NCBI RefSeq assembly: GCF_001421565.1 | Contig: NZ_LMKQ01000001.1 | Span: 2,350,605 to 2,414,604 of the forward strand | From: Agromyces sp. Leaf222 | GTDB lineage: Bacteria > Actinomycetota > Actinomycetes > Actinomycetales > Microbacteriaceae | Direction: 5' to 3' | Length of the DNA: 64,000 bases | Shown: piece by piece, positions 52,601 through 60,068 of the stretch | Layout: each line of letters opens with the position of its first letter | How positions within the stretch are numbered: the stretch's first letter is position 1 | Notes under the pieces: generated by a model | Databases searched by the model: none | The model's input: the letters and a program-made list of their open reading frames with translations, nothing else | Told to the model about the DNA's origin: nothing | Translations under genes and position numbers: made by a program

Positions 52601-53792
52601 CCCGACCGCAGGCGCCGACTCGGGGCCACTACCCATCCGCCTCGCAGTCCTGGACCCGGGCGGCGACCTCGCAGGGGCCGCCGGTCTGGCCGAGGAGGTC
52701 CCCAACGATGCGACGGTGCTCACCGCTGCGGACACGCCAACCGCTGTGCAAGTCGTTGACGCGCTTCAGCGTCTCGCCCGCGGGACAACCTGGTTGTTCG
52801 CGGGCCACACGACTCGGATGCCTCCAGAGGGACGCGCCGCGCTTTCCTTCACGGCGACGGGCCGGTACGACCCGTCATTCGTCATTTCAGGAGACGCTCT
52901 GCCCACCTTGCCTCGCTCAGTCATATTACTGGCATGCGATAGCGGCGACCTGCGCAGCGTCTCGGCTGGTGAATGGAACACGCTTGGCCCCGCCATGCTG
53001 CGCTCGGGTGCGGACCGCGTGGTTGCGACCGCCTTCCCGATCAAGGACGTGACCGCGATGGATCGCGCTATCATCGCGAGGGCTGCGGATCTCCCGATCG
53101 GTGAGGCGCTGCATCAGGCGCAACTCCTCCAGCTCGAAACGTGGCGCAGCACACGTGGACGGTTGAGCCCGCCAGCGGACTGGGCCGGTCACCTCGTCAT
53201 TGGTGCGAACTACACCGCACAGCAGTTGCCTCGGCGATTCGGCCCATCGCAGGTTTGGGTCGCAAGTGCAGCGTTCGACTTGCTGGACGCCGCAGCCGGC
53301 GCGGCAGCCCGTGCTGGTCGTCCAATGGTGCAGATGCGGGACATCTGGATCGCGGTGCTCGAGTGGGGTTGGGAGACCATCGGCCGGCCTGCCGACCTTC
53401 TACTTCGGGCAGCGGCACGCGCTGAACGCCTGCGTGCGGGTTCCGCCGCCACGGTCGCCGTCGTCGGCATAGCTCCCGACGTCATGGCGCTCCTGCAAGA
53501 TGCCGTGGAACTGTCCCGCGCATTGCACCACCGAATCGTGCTTGACGACCACATCATTGCGAGCTGCTTTGCACGCAAGGGCGGGATGGCTGCGTTCGCA
53601 CGACTGGTGACAGGGCTCGATTCGCGGTCTCTTGATGGCGCCGCCTTCATGACGGAGCGACACGAAGCTGGATGGAACCGGACCGGAATCCCTGCTCTCA
53701 CGTCGTTGCCCGACGCCGCAGCTAGAGAGCTTTGCGGCATCGCCGGAACCGAGCAGTTCGCCGAGGAGCGCTGGTACAACGCCGATCGTTGA
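49680..53792 (+). CDS. Polytopic-membrane CHAT (caspase-like) protease
   Basis: 1370 residues. The CHAT domain (about 900-1190) has the catalytic dyad His1043 (LFAGHTTR) and Cys1086 (ILLACDSG), with the family's PWAGI and 'GADRVVATAFPIKD' features. Four hydrophobic blocks (about 180-205, 230-262, 310-336, 363-420) make the first third a multi-pass membrane region, unusual for CHAT proteins. A TPR-like helical stretch (about 440-850) follows. The N-terminal segment (VGSEHIALALVAS) and the last 180 residues (LHHRIVLDDHIIASCFARKG) faintly resemble Clp-N repeats. Known CHAT proteases activate partner effectors in several defence systems. Confidence 0.8.
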   Translation: MIPGLSRASRLPLAPGARRLLTTVNGLPITIPERARLLTALSLIDGDSWLRVEVRTDGDLREMLALAAEWAATDELANVLELADTIAIAFDFDSVGSEHIALALVASARLDSAQREELLDVVAEAFGFGTMEGIGSAVEAHLRRQESTDPTSEDTARLRLTLADPWWTITRIAPFVHPSLRIALCVVLVVLAVRGGSIAAWFIALAAAVPFRDPKLMDWPDFPRYPRGILAGIPSLLVLSGTAAAFGLLAMAIVLLTAHVLFEGIGILLDRIPYRHLQTAGSALNGLEDYRGLIGRALGQIYRGSYRNRLLRWFLPLIPVGYIAFRWHDVLFIPVLRQVEQRLPAELIAREPQRVISEVFEQAALAGVVLGVLLMLGASGHLLIALAMAIVAIAVRGWPPLIAAIVLLLGMAIHLYDWWAWRRIPSARFPVPVFLPRRRPLSGLVAQFRVRRSLRLGRPVAALREYEHWLALSTPESASPSREEMVHAHLLLEAGRPGEAWDLRDLFPKRAEVFQGYIVARTMFLLNRLDDAHNAALEVGSRMQQSPMRVPKALRVVVALTITEILSHATPEVGVGLTVLARLPDLADGGRVHEPVRMLRSAAVTFEADRPELAERCAHAAAGLAILAQNERATSRERNRESTLMAQQAMATCQATRYMFGNGEATVSSWSLWRTGVEILFRDGNPVEVGYELRAMIALLDAAPGFERAAYRLRLDLLGVLNTIRHELRTREDRHAWWQTFHPALDDAIGAAFAGKDWSTLAELIEYGRLQSEAATGPIDAARKPLFIRANGRSVLQNGFWEQPGAPAPAYDLEAAAAVVAGPGAWWWSTWEAQGQLYWALVRPGMPATGGRVPMSELAGPLARMHDALPIEFPGENASQRDRRLADSPFVNGPIRREHELSRDLAALVPEPLQRAILESAATVSLAISPDVALSHVPWAGIILGPADVRLIEHVRITIAPPVAALVEIIRRADPTAGADSGPLPIRLAVLDPGGDLAGAAGLAEEVPNDATVLTAADTPTAVQVVDALQRLARGTTWLFAGHTTRMPPEGRAALSFTATGRYDPSFVISGDALPTLPRSVILLACDSGDLRSVSAGEWNTLGPAMLRSGADRVVATAFPIKDVTAMDRAIIARAADLPIGEALHQAQLLQLETWRSTRGRLSPPADWAGHLVIGANYTAQQLPRRFGPSQVWVASAAFDLLDAAAGAAARAGRPMVQMRDIWIAVLEWGWETIGRPADLLLRAAARAERLRAGSAATVAVVGIAPDVMALLQDAVELSRALHHRIVLDDHIIASCFARKGGMAAFARLVTGLDSRSLDGAAFMTERHEAGWNRTGIPALTSLPDAAARELCGIAGTEQFAEERWYNADR

Positions 53793-54089
53793 GCGGCGAG
53801 CACCGACGTGTGGGGGGAGATGCGTCGACTCAGCCAAGCCGTGGCCCGGCACGTTAAGCGTCTGTCCGCCGAACACGGTCGGGCCGAGGTGCATCTCGCC
53901 TTCCACGGCCCCTTCCCTATGGCCGTACTCGTCGAGCGGCACCTGAACACGCCCCGCATCATCGCCACGAACTCACGCCAGCCGGCAGATCGGCCGTCCA
54001 GTCGATGCACAACCTCGACTTGTCCGCGATAATTCTCAAGGCCCGAGCGACCATGTCCGAAGACCACCCCGATCGTGAGGATGCCAGGA
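53793..54089. other. 297 bases downstream of the CHAT gene
   Basis: Only low-quality frames. A short one (from about 53808) reads like part of a protein with HVKRLSAEHGRAEVHLAFHG, which resembles an internal CHAT/SAVED-like strand and might be a relic, but no start signal supports it. Confidence 0.35.
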
Positions 54090-54305
54090 ATGGATTTGTG
54101 GGCGCACTTCTGGAGTATCGGTTGGACGGTGCTATTGGTGGCCGTGCTCGCGACGCCCGCCATCTGCTGGATCATCGCCGTCGTCCAGGTATCGCGCTCA
54201 TCGCTCAGCGACGGTGCAAGAGTTGGTTGGGCGCTCGTGACCCTCATTCCAATCCTCGGTCCCGTCCTATGGTGGGCGATCGGACGGCCCGCACCGGTGC
54301 GCTGA
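54090..54305 (+). CDS. Small PLDc_N-like membrane protein, 71 aa
   Basis: Two membrane helices (WTVLLVAVLATPAICWIIAVV and VGWALVTLIPILGPVLWWAI) joined by a short polar loop, ending in GRPAPVR. The 'W..V.L.PILGP..WW..GRP' pattern is that of the stand-alone phospholipase-D-nuclease N-terminal (PLDc_N) domain. GAGG lies eight bases before ATG 54090; ATG 54081 and GTG 54075 are alternatives. Such proteins occur in toxin-immunity and membrane-stress contexts; the role here is unknown. Confidence 0.6.
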   Translation: MDLWAHFWSIGWTVLLVAVLATPAICWIIAVVQVSRSSLSDGARVGWALVTLIPILGPVLWWAIGRPAPVR

Positions 54306-54317
54306 CGTCGCGGCCGT

Positions 54318-55424
54318 TCAGAGCAACCGTTCTTGCTCCCATCGGCACGGGCCAAGATGGACGCCGAACTCAGCAAGCGTCGCGTCGAGCGGCTTTCCAC
54401 ACTGCCGGCACAGGACTCTCGCCGGCATGGTGACAGAGGGTCGAACGACGCCCGACCTCGCGTCGACACGAGCCGGCATCGACGCAAACTGCTCACGAGC
54501 GGCACGTGCACGTTCGAGGTCTCGCGCGCTCGCCTTTTTTGCGCGGGCTGCCTCAATCGCGGCACGAGCCTCTGCGTGCTCCTGCGCCTCCAACTCTCGC
54601 TCCCGGAGCGCGGCTTCCCGCTCCCGTGCGGCCGTCACGAACGGATCAATCGCGTCGGACCTGACGCCCTGGTCTGACAACCGGATCGACTCCAGCTCGA
54701 ATGCAACGAGATCCACTTCGCGTTCGCTTGCAAGCGAGTACGTTCTGCCGAACCGGTTGACCGCGATCGCCAGCTGCGACGACTCAGGGTTGATGAACGT
54801 GACCCTCATGCCCGCCTTGCGCAACTCATCCTGCACATCGTCGAGACGGTACGGCTCGAGCGCATACTCAGAACGAGCACGACGGATGCGAGTGTGCCCC
54901 CAGAGCCAGACATCGATGATGCCCTGCTGCACGTAGGACTCGTGGCGGTCGCGCCATTCGGCGACGCTGAGCTGGGCGTACTGCACCTCGAACGCGACTC
55001 GGCGCTGCGTTATGGGATGGGTGAGGAGCACATCGGCGACCCGTGAACGCTGGGTATCGGTGGCCACCTCGATGTCGACCGCATCGTGGCCGTAGAGGCG
55101 CCGCAACCATTGGGCGACGACAGCTTTCCCCTGTCGATGGTTCACCGACTCAGGAGCGTGTCTGCCTCCGCCGCGGAAGTGGGTGAACCCGTCACGCGCA
55201 TTGGCACGGGAGACGGTCGTGAGATCGGGTGCTGGGCAGTCCGCAAACATGCAACGCAACGCGCTCTTCGCCCACGCTCGATGCTCGTGCGCCTCATTGT
55301 CGGAAAGCACGAACAACTCCCCCGCGCGAACAGGATCACGGTACGCAGCTGCGATCAGTCGCGTTTCGCCATCGCCGATGAACGCAGCGATGTCGCCGGA
55401 CCGATGAAGACCGCCCGAGGTCAC
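54318..55424 (-). CDS. CoiA-like protein with predicted PD-(D/E)xK nuclease core
   Basis: 368 residues. The centre resembles competence protein CoiA: HRQGKAVVAQWL, then SRVADVLL (Asp131) and VAFEVQYAQLS (Glu146, Gln148), the D...ExQ variant of the PD-(D/E)xK nuclease fold. A long charged coiled coil rich in Glu, Arg and Ala follows (about 260-320). The C-terminus carries CRQCGKP...HLGPC, a likely zinc-binding C-x2-C...H-x3-C. Start ATG overlaps the preceding small gene's stop (ATGA). In an island it may cut DNA as part of defence or mobile-element biology (inference). Confidence 0.75.
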   Translation of the reverse strand: MTSGGLHRSGDIAAFIGDGETRLIAAAYRDPVRAGELFVLSDNEAHEHRAWAKSALRCMFADCPAPDLTTVSRANARDGFTHFRGGGRHAPESVNHRQGKAVVAQWLRRLYGHDAVDIEVATDTQRSRVADVLLTHPITQRRVAFEVQYAQLSVAEWRDRHESYVQQGIIDVWLWGHTRIRRARSEYALEPYRLDDVQDELRKAGMRVTFINPESSQLAIAVNRFGRTYSLASEREVDLVAFELESIRLSDQGVRSDAIDPFVTAAREREAALRERELEAQEHAEARAAIEAARAKKASARDLERARAAREQFASMPARVDARSGVVRPSVTMPARVLCRQCGKPLDATLAEFGVHLGPCRWEQERLL

Positions 55425-55696
55425 GGTCGGGCAGGCAGGTCAGCGCGAAGAAGAGCCTCGATGCGAGCGACCTCGTCCGATGGTCGCTGCCAACCAGGAT
55501 CCTTATCCCACTTACCTTTCTGGCCTTTCGCAGTCGTATGCCAGCCCAGACAGCGGTCGCACCGATACACCCGAACAGGGAGCTCACTCGACGGGCGCTT
55601 CGCTCCCTGCTCTCGAACCCGTGCCAGCGCCGTTCGTGCCGCTTCCTGATCGGGATAACCCTGCTTCACGCACGTGTTAGAAGACTGTCCAGACAT
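55421..55696 (-). CDS. Small zinc-finger-like protein, 91 aa
   Basis: Contains Cys9, then YRCDRCLGWH (C-x2-C...H), a pattern seen in short phage/island proteins of the 'YxCxxCxxWH' type. The N-terminal helix QEAARTALARVREQG precedes it. Coupled to the CoiA-like gene by ATGA overlap. TAGCAT six bases before the ATG and no ribosome site suggest a leaderless mRNA. Function unknown; may be a DNA-binding accessory. Confidence 0.65.
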   Translation of the reverse strand: MSGQSSNTCVKQGYPDQEAARTALARVREQGAKRPSSELPVRVYRCDRCLGWHTTAKGQKGKWDKDPGWQRPSDEVARIEALLRADLPARP

Positions 55697-56660
55697 GGCG
55701 CGATGCTAGTGAAGGACTCCCCAACCGCGGGATGCCCATTTCGGGCGTCAAACACCGAGCGGATGCCGACGACCGTGCGCAATCGACCGCCCGCTCCCGG
55801 GATCCGGCCACCAAGTTCGCTCACCCCAGATGGCCCGAGACGAACACAGAATGCACCAGCACCCCATGCGCAGAGCCTCATTTGCGCCGAATAAACGGAC
55901 ACGGGGCATTCGCGAGCATCCAGAGACGGCAGAAAACCTGATCAGTAGGCATTTCGAACCCGGCTGAGACTTGAGCTCGAAACACCGGCATTCTGGGCAG
56001 AATCATCCGAGAAAAACCTGATCAGGGAGAAATCAAGCAAGAATGGCAGTCTGGTGCAAGCAGTCTCGCGCGAAGGGGCGCAGCGAAAAACACCAGATCA
56101 TACGGCGAATCCGCGAAGTAGGGCGGACGGGACTTGAACCCGTGACCGATGGGAGCCGGCACCGATTTCCGCCTTCTCCGAACGGCTGGCCAGACCTCGA
56201 CTGATCTGGAGCTGATCAGGGTCTTCTCGTGCATCGTGTTCGAACTCCCCCAGAATACCCCGGCTGCCCCTCGGCAAATTTGGGATGCTCTCGGATCCAT
56301 TAACGGTGAATACGTGGTCGAGCCCACGCGGTCAAGACCTCCGACGCGAGCGCACCAGGGTGAAGCCGACTCCCCTGGTGCGCTCTCGACATCGGCGTCA
56401 CGATATCGACCCGCGAGGGACGAACACTCGACAACGTTCGACCACACAGCTCCGCGAAGCCAAACGTCGTGCGGAGATGCAATGCGACTGACAACCTGGC
56501 GGGTTGGAGCGTACGGGGCACCCCCGCGGGCGTTGTCATCGGGCAGGGTAAACGGGACATCCCGGTCTTGACGGCACCTCCACCCGCACTCCGCAGCATC
56601 CAAGGACCGGCATGCGGGCTTCGATCACCGACGGCCAGACGGGGAGCCCAACTCCAGCCG
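55697..56660. other. 964 bases without a supported gene; right island end
   Basis: Contains CCTGATCAG (55937-55945), CCTGATCAGG (56017-56026), CCAGATCA (56093-56100) and repeat unit C (56118-56313). Frames crossing it are Arg/Pro-rich and lack ribosome sites. Confidence 0.55.
56118..56313 (-). repeat. Island repeat unit C (att-like, right boundary)
   Basis: Its first 36 bases (56118-56153) are identical to unit A at 41519-41554, 14.6 kb away: tRNA T-arm and acceptor-like sequence on the minus strand. The middle block GATCTGGAGCTGATCAGGG and the end block CGGTGAATAC match units A and B. No complete tRNA gene adjoins. Confidence 0.8.
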
Positions 56661-56810
56661 CTACTCGACCCTGTCGTTGCGCAGGCGCAGCGCGATCCAT
56701 AGACCACAGCGGCGACATAGGTATCCGGGGCCTTCGCTCAACGCATGCACTTTGGATCGCGGCAGGGTTCGGCCGCAGCAGGAGCACTGGACGGGGGCGT
56801 CAACGTTCAT
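56661..56810 (-). CDS. Small double C-x2-C zinc protein, 49 aa
   Basis: MNVDAPVQCSCCGRTLPRSK followed by GYLCRRCGLWIALRLRN: two C-x2-C knuckles form a rubredoxin-like/zinc-ribbon unit. Its start overlaps the end of the thioredoxin-like gene by 11 bases, so it is the last gene of the arsenic operon. Function unknown; metal binding is likely. Confidence 0.6.
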   Translation of the reverse strand: MNVDAPVQCSCCGRTLPRSKVHALSEGPGYLCRRCGLWIALRLRNDRVE

Positions 56811-57111
56811 ACGATCCCATCGCGTCGATGATCTGCTCGGTGGTCGGCAGCCCCGCCAACCCGCTTGGGGTGATGTACACACGGCATGCCAATTCCGGCG
56901 TGGGCTCCCCACCGGGGAATAGATCCTCGCCGTCCAGGAGGATCGTCGGTGATCCCGCGAACCTGACCTGCCTGGCATCCTCAGGAGAGGTCAGCAGACG
57001 GAACGATAGCTCGACGCCATCGGCTGATAATGATCGGACCGCTTCACGGACACGATCACCTGCTTCCACCCAGTTCGGGCACGCTTCGATGTGCAGGATC
57101 TGGATATTCAT
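56800..57111 (-). CDS. Thioredoxin-like small protein of metal-resistance loci
   Basis: 103 residues, MNIQILHIEACPNWVEAGDR, with Cys11 in the 'CPNW' position of a thioredoxin-like fold, SPTILLDGEDLFPGGEP in the middle (cis-Pro region) and LACRVYITPSGLAG-PT near the end. Homologues accompany mercury and arsenic operons; the role may be thiol transfer or metal binding. GGAGG lies one base from ATG 57111, closer than usual, so a downstream start is possible. 84 bases after trxB. Confidence 0.72.
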   Translation of the reverse strand: MNIQILHIEACPNWVEAGDRVREAVRSLSADGVELSFRLLTSPEDARQVRFAGSPTILLDGEDLFPGGEPTPELACRVYITPSGLAGLPTTEQIIDAMGSYER

Positions 57112-57195
57112 GCCTCCATGATCCTCGGAAAACGCCACCGACGCACTTGGAACGGACGACGACCGGCCCTCGGGCGCCGAGGCAAGCAAGAGGGA

Positions 57196-58182
57196 TCAGG
57201 TCGTTTCGAGAATCACCGCGGGCTGTTCCTCCACGGGATCAGCGAGACCGTGTGCAGCGAGGTAATGCTCGGCGTCGAGCGCAGCGGCGCAGCCGGTGCC
57301 TGCGGCGGTGATGGCTTGCCGGTAGCGCTTGTCGACGAGGTCGCCGCAGGCGAAGACCCCGGCGAGGTTGGTCTGAGTGGAGGGGTGTGCCACTTTCACG
57401 TAGCCGTCGTCGTCGAGGTCGATCTGACCGGCAACGAGGTCGCTACGCGGGTCGTGGCCGATCGCGATGAAGAGGCCCGTCGCGTCGAGTGCAGCATCAG
57501 CACCGGTCGTGGTGTCGCGAAGCCGAAGTCGCTCGAGGCCGTCGTCGCCTTCGACGGCGATGACTTCGGCGTTCCAGTAGGGGCGGATCTTCGGATTCGC
57601 GAGCGCGCGTTCCTGCATGATGCGCGATCCGCGGAGCGAATCGCGCCGGTGCACGAGGGTGACGGAGTCGGCGAATCGGGTGAGGAACATGGCTTCCTCG
57701 AGTGCCGAGTCGCCGCCGCCGACAACGGCCATGTCCTTGCCTTTGAAGAAGAAGCCGTCGCAGGTGGCGCACCAGGAGACACCGCGGCCGGTCAGTCGTT
57801 CTTCGCCTTCGATGCCGAGCTTGCGGTACGCCGAGCCCATTGCGAGCACGACGGCGTGGGCGCGGTATTCGACGCCGTTGATGGTGCGGATGGTCTTGAC
57901 CGCGCCGTTGAGTTCGACTTCGGTGGCGTCGTCGTAGACGATGCGGGCGCCGAAGCGTTCGGCCTGTTCGCGCATCTGATCCATCAGTTTGGGGCCCATG
58001 ATGCCCGTCGAAAAGCCGGGGTAGTTCTCGACCTCAGTCGTCGTGACCAGAGCGCCGCCGGCTTCGACGGAGCTCGCGAGCACGACCGGTGCCAGGCCGG
58101 CGCGGGCCAAGTACACGGCGGCGGTGTAGCCGGAGGGTCCGGAGCCGATCACGACGACGTTCTCGATGGGGTTCTCATGCAT
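57196..58182 (-). CDS. trxB: Thioredoxin-disulfide reductase
   Basis: 328-residue FAD/NADPH enzyme. FAD motif [18 protein letters not shown] (about 13-30), NADPH motif [11 protein letters not shown], redox pair Cys138/Cys141 in WCATC, and C-terminal [19 protein letters not shown]. The start ATG 58182 overlaps the end of the upstream arsC by 8 bases, showing membership in the arsenic operon, where it would regenerate the thioredoxin used by the arsenate reductases. Probably a second, resistance-linked copy beside a housekeeping trxB elsewhere (inference). Confidence 0.93.
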   Translation of the reverse strand: MHENPIENVVVIGSGPSGYTAAVYLARAGLAPVVLASSVEAGGALVTTTEVENYPGFSTGIMGPKLMDQMREQAERFGARIVYDDATEVELNGAVKTIRTINGVEYRAHAVVLAMGSAYRKLGIEGEERLTGRGVSWCATCDGFFFKGKDMAVVGGGDSALEEAMFLTRFADSVTLVHRRDSLRGSRIMQERALANPKIRPYWNAEVIAVEGDDGLERLRLRDTTTGADAALDATGLFIAIGHDPRSDLVAGQIDLDDDGYVKVAHPSTQTNLAGVFACGDLVDKRYRQAITAAGTGCAAALDAEHYLAAHGLADPVEEQPAVILETT

Positions 58183-58825
58183 GAGGTGCGGCCTCCAGGC
58201 TGCGCAGCAGCTGTTCAACGTTGGTTCGGATCTGGTCACGGACTCGGCGGACCTCGTCGAGGGTGAGCTCGTCAGGGTCGTCGAGGTGCCAGTCGAGGTA
58301 TTGCTTGCCCGGGTAGACCGGGCAGGCGTCGCCGCAGCCCATCGTGATCACGACGTCCGCGGCGCGGACGACGTCATCGGTGAGCGGCTTCGGGAACTCC
58401 TGGGCGAGGTCGATGCCGGCCTCCGTCATCACCTGGACGACGGATGCTCCCAGGTCGGCTGCGGGCTGGGATCCTGCCGATCTGACGTGGATGCGGTCGC
58501 CGCCGAGCTCACGGAGGTATGCGGCTGCCATCTGGGATCGGCCGGCGTTCTGCACGCACACGAACAGCACCTCAGGCACCGGCTTCGCGATGGCACCCTT
58601 CGACTGCGCCAACGCGGTCAACCGGTCCTGCGCGAACCGCGTCGCGAGGCTGGGCAGGTGGGTATTCACGGTCGCGGTGCGGGCGAGCGCGGTGAACGAC
58701 TCGAAGACGACCCGTTCAACGGTTTCCTCGCTGAAGATCCCATCGAAGCGGACGGCGAGGCGTTCGCTGGCCCGGTGCAACACGGAGTCAGGGGTGAGGA
58801 GCGGTGGCTGCACGGTGCGGTTCAT
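58175..58825 (-). CDS. arsC: Arsenate reductase ArsC, LMW-phosphatase type with N-terminal helical domain
   Basis: 216 residues. Residues 1-80 form the helical domain seen in actinobacterial ArsC and shared with the ArsR-ArsC fusion ([17 protein letters not shown] and [13 protein letters not shown]). The phosphatase-like part has the P-loop Cys90-x5-Arg96 ([11 protein letters not shown]), [13 protein letters not shown] with further cysteines, and the Asp-Pro region WHLDDPDE. Reduces arsenate to arsenite using thioredoxin; the next gene is trxB. Confidence 0.9.
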   Translation of the reverse strand: MNRTVQPPLLTPDSVLHRASERLAVRFDGIFSEETVERVVFESFTALARTATVNTHLPSLATRFAQDRLTALAQSKGAIAKPVPEVLFVCVQNAGRSQMAAAYLRELGGDRIHVRSAGSQPAADLGASVVQVMTEAGIDLAQEFPKPLTDDVVRAADVVITMGCGDACPVYPGKQYLDWHLDDPDELTLDEVRRVRDQIRTNVEQLLRSLEAAPHA

Positions 58826-58852
58826 GATCCTGGCCGGTTTCGTCGCGACGGG

Positions 58853-59272
58853 TCAGGCGGTGGCGGGCGCGGGAAGCAGTTCGCTGATGAGCTCTTCCAC
58901 CCGGCGGCGGATCTCGTCACGGATGGGGCGAACAACCTCGATGCCCTGGCCGGCCGGGTCTTCGAGCTCCCAGTCCTCGTAGCGCTTGCCCGGGAAGATC
59001 GGGCAGGCATCGCCGCAGCCCATCGTGATCACCACGTCCGACTCCTTCACCGCGTCGACGGTGAGGATCTTCGGCGTGTTGCCGGTGATGTCGATGCCCT
59101 CCTCACCCATGGCTTCGACGGCGATTGGATTGATCTGGTCCTTCGGCTCGGACCCGGCCGAGCGAACCTCGACACGGTCCCCGCCGAGCTCGCGCAGGTA
59201 CCCGGCGGCCATCTGGGAGCGACCGGCATTGTGGACGCAGACGAACAGGACGGAAGGCTTCTCAGTGCTCAT
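58853..59272 (-). CDS. arsC: Arsenate reductase ArsC, stand-alone LMW-phosphatase type
   Basis: 139 residues without the helical extension. P-loop Cys12-x5-Arg18 (VCVHNAGRSQM), [20 protein letters not shown] and the acid region DPAGQ. ATG 59272 chosen by family start; an upstream ATG at 59293 would lie inside the palindromic operator. Second of three ArsC domains in the cluster. Confidence 0.9.
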   Translation of the reverse strand: MSTEKPSVLFVCVHNAGRSQMAAGYLRELGGDRVEVRSAGSEPKDQINPIAVEAMGEEGIDITGNTPKILTVDAVKESDVVITMGCGDACPIFPGKRYEDWELEDPAGQGIEVVRPIRDEIRRRVEELISELLPAPATA

Positions 59273-59277
59273 ACCTG

Positions 59278-59301
59278 AATGATAGACCGCCATCTATCAT
59301 T
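59278..59301. promoter_or_regulatory. ArsR-type operator overlapping the aquaporin stop
   Basis: Perfect 9-bp arms AATGATAGA and TCTATCATT, six-base spacer, just upstream of the 139-aa arsC start and across the stop codon of the aquaporin gene. It implies an internal, arsenic-controlled promoter. Confidence 0.7.
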
Positions 59302-60052
59302 TGGCTACCTCAGCGGGAACCTTGGCCCCATCTCGCTCCGTCGCCGCGGCAGGCACCGGGAAGAGGAAGCTGACCAATACGACGCCGACGACCGCGCCGA
59401 CGACTTGCGCGGCGATGAACGGCGCGACGGACGCCGGGGCGATGCCGGCGAAGGTGTCGGAGAAGATGCGCCCGATCGTCACGGCAGGATTGGCGAACGA
59501 GGTGGAGCTGGTGAACCAGTACGCCGCCCCGATGTACGCGCCGACCGCGGCGGGGATGATCCGGGTGTTGCCGCTGCGCACAAGGGCGAAGATCACGAGC
59601 ACGAGTCCGGCGGACGCGACGAGCTCTGCGAGCAGTGTCGACGGTGTCGCGCGCATTGTGGTGGCGATGGCGGTGGGCACGTCGAACATCGCGTTCGCGA
59701 GCACTGCACCCGCGATCGCGCCGAGCACCTGCGCGGCGACGTAGGGTGCGACGCCGCGCACGGTGAAGCCGGGGCCGCCGCTCCTGCGGGCGAGCCACCA
59801 GTCCGCGAGCGACACGACGGGGTTGAAGTGGGCACCGGATACCGGGGCGAGGACCGCGATCAGGACGGCCAGGCCGAGCGTGGTGGCGAGGCTGTTCTCC
59901 AACAACTGCAGACCGATGTCCTCCGGGGACAGCTGGGATGCGGCGATCCCGGAACCGACGACGATCGCGACGAGCAGCCCGGTTCCGAGGAACTCGGCGA
60001 CGAGGCGGCGGGCGAGCGGGGCAGGGCTGGGCTGGGGTGACTCGTCGGTCAT
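59297..60052 (-). CDS. MIP-family aquaporin/aquaglyceroporin (AqpS-like)
   Basis: 251-residue channel with six membrane helices and two half-helices. The first pore motif is NPV (77-79) instead of NPA; the second is NPA (188-190). MIP proteins in ars operons (AqpS) conduct arsenite, letting it flow out down its gradient after arsenate reduction. It lies between the ArsR-ArsC fusion (16 bases upstream) and arsC, so an arsenite-conducting role is well supported by context. NPV at loop B also occurs in other arsenite-linked MIPs to my knowledge, but this should be compared. Confidence 0.88.
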   Translation of the reverse strand: MTDESPQPSPAPLARRLVAEFLGTGLLVAIVVGSGIAASQLSPEDIGLQLLENSLATTLGLAVLIAVLAPVSGAHFNPVVSLADWWLARRSGGPGFTVRGVAPYVAAQVLGAIAGAVLANAMFDVPTAIATTMRATPSTLLAELVASAGLVLVIFALVRSGNTRIIPAAVGAYIGAAYWFTSSTSFANPAVTIGRIFSDTFAGIAPASVAPFIAAQVVGAVVGVVLVSFLFPVPAAATERDGAKVPAEVAK

Positions 60053-60068
60053 CGGTCCTGTCGATCGA

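Noticed and set aside
41519..56313. Complete prophage or integrative conjugative element
   Set aside because: No integrase, excisionase, capsid, terminase, relaxase or conjugation gene is visible; only boundary repeats and cargo.
56022..56603. 193-codon minus-strand frame across repeat unit C
   Set aside because: Reads through the tRNA-like sequence, lacks a ribosome site and has no protein-like conserved core.
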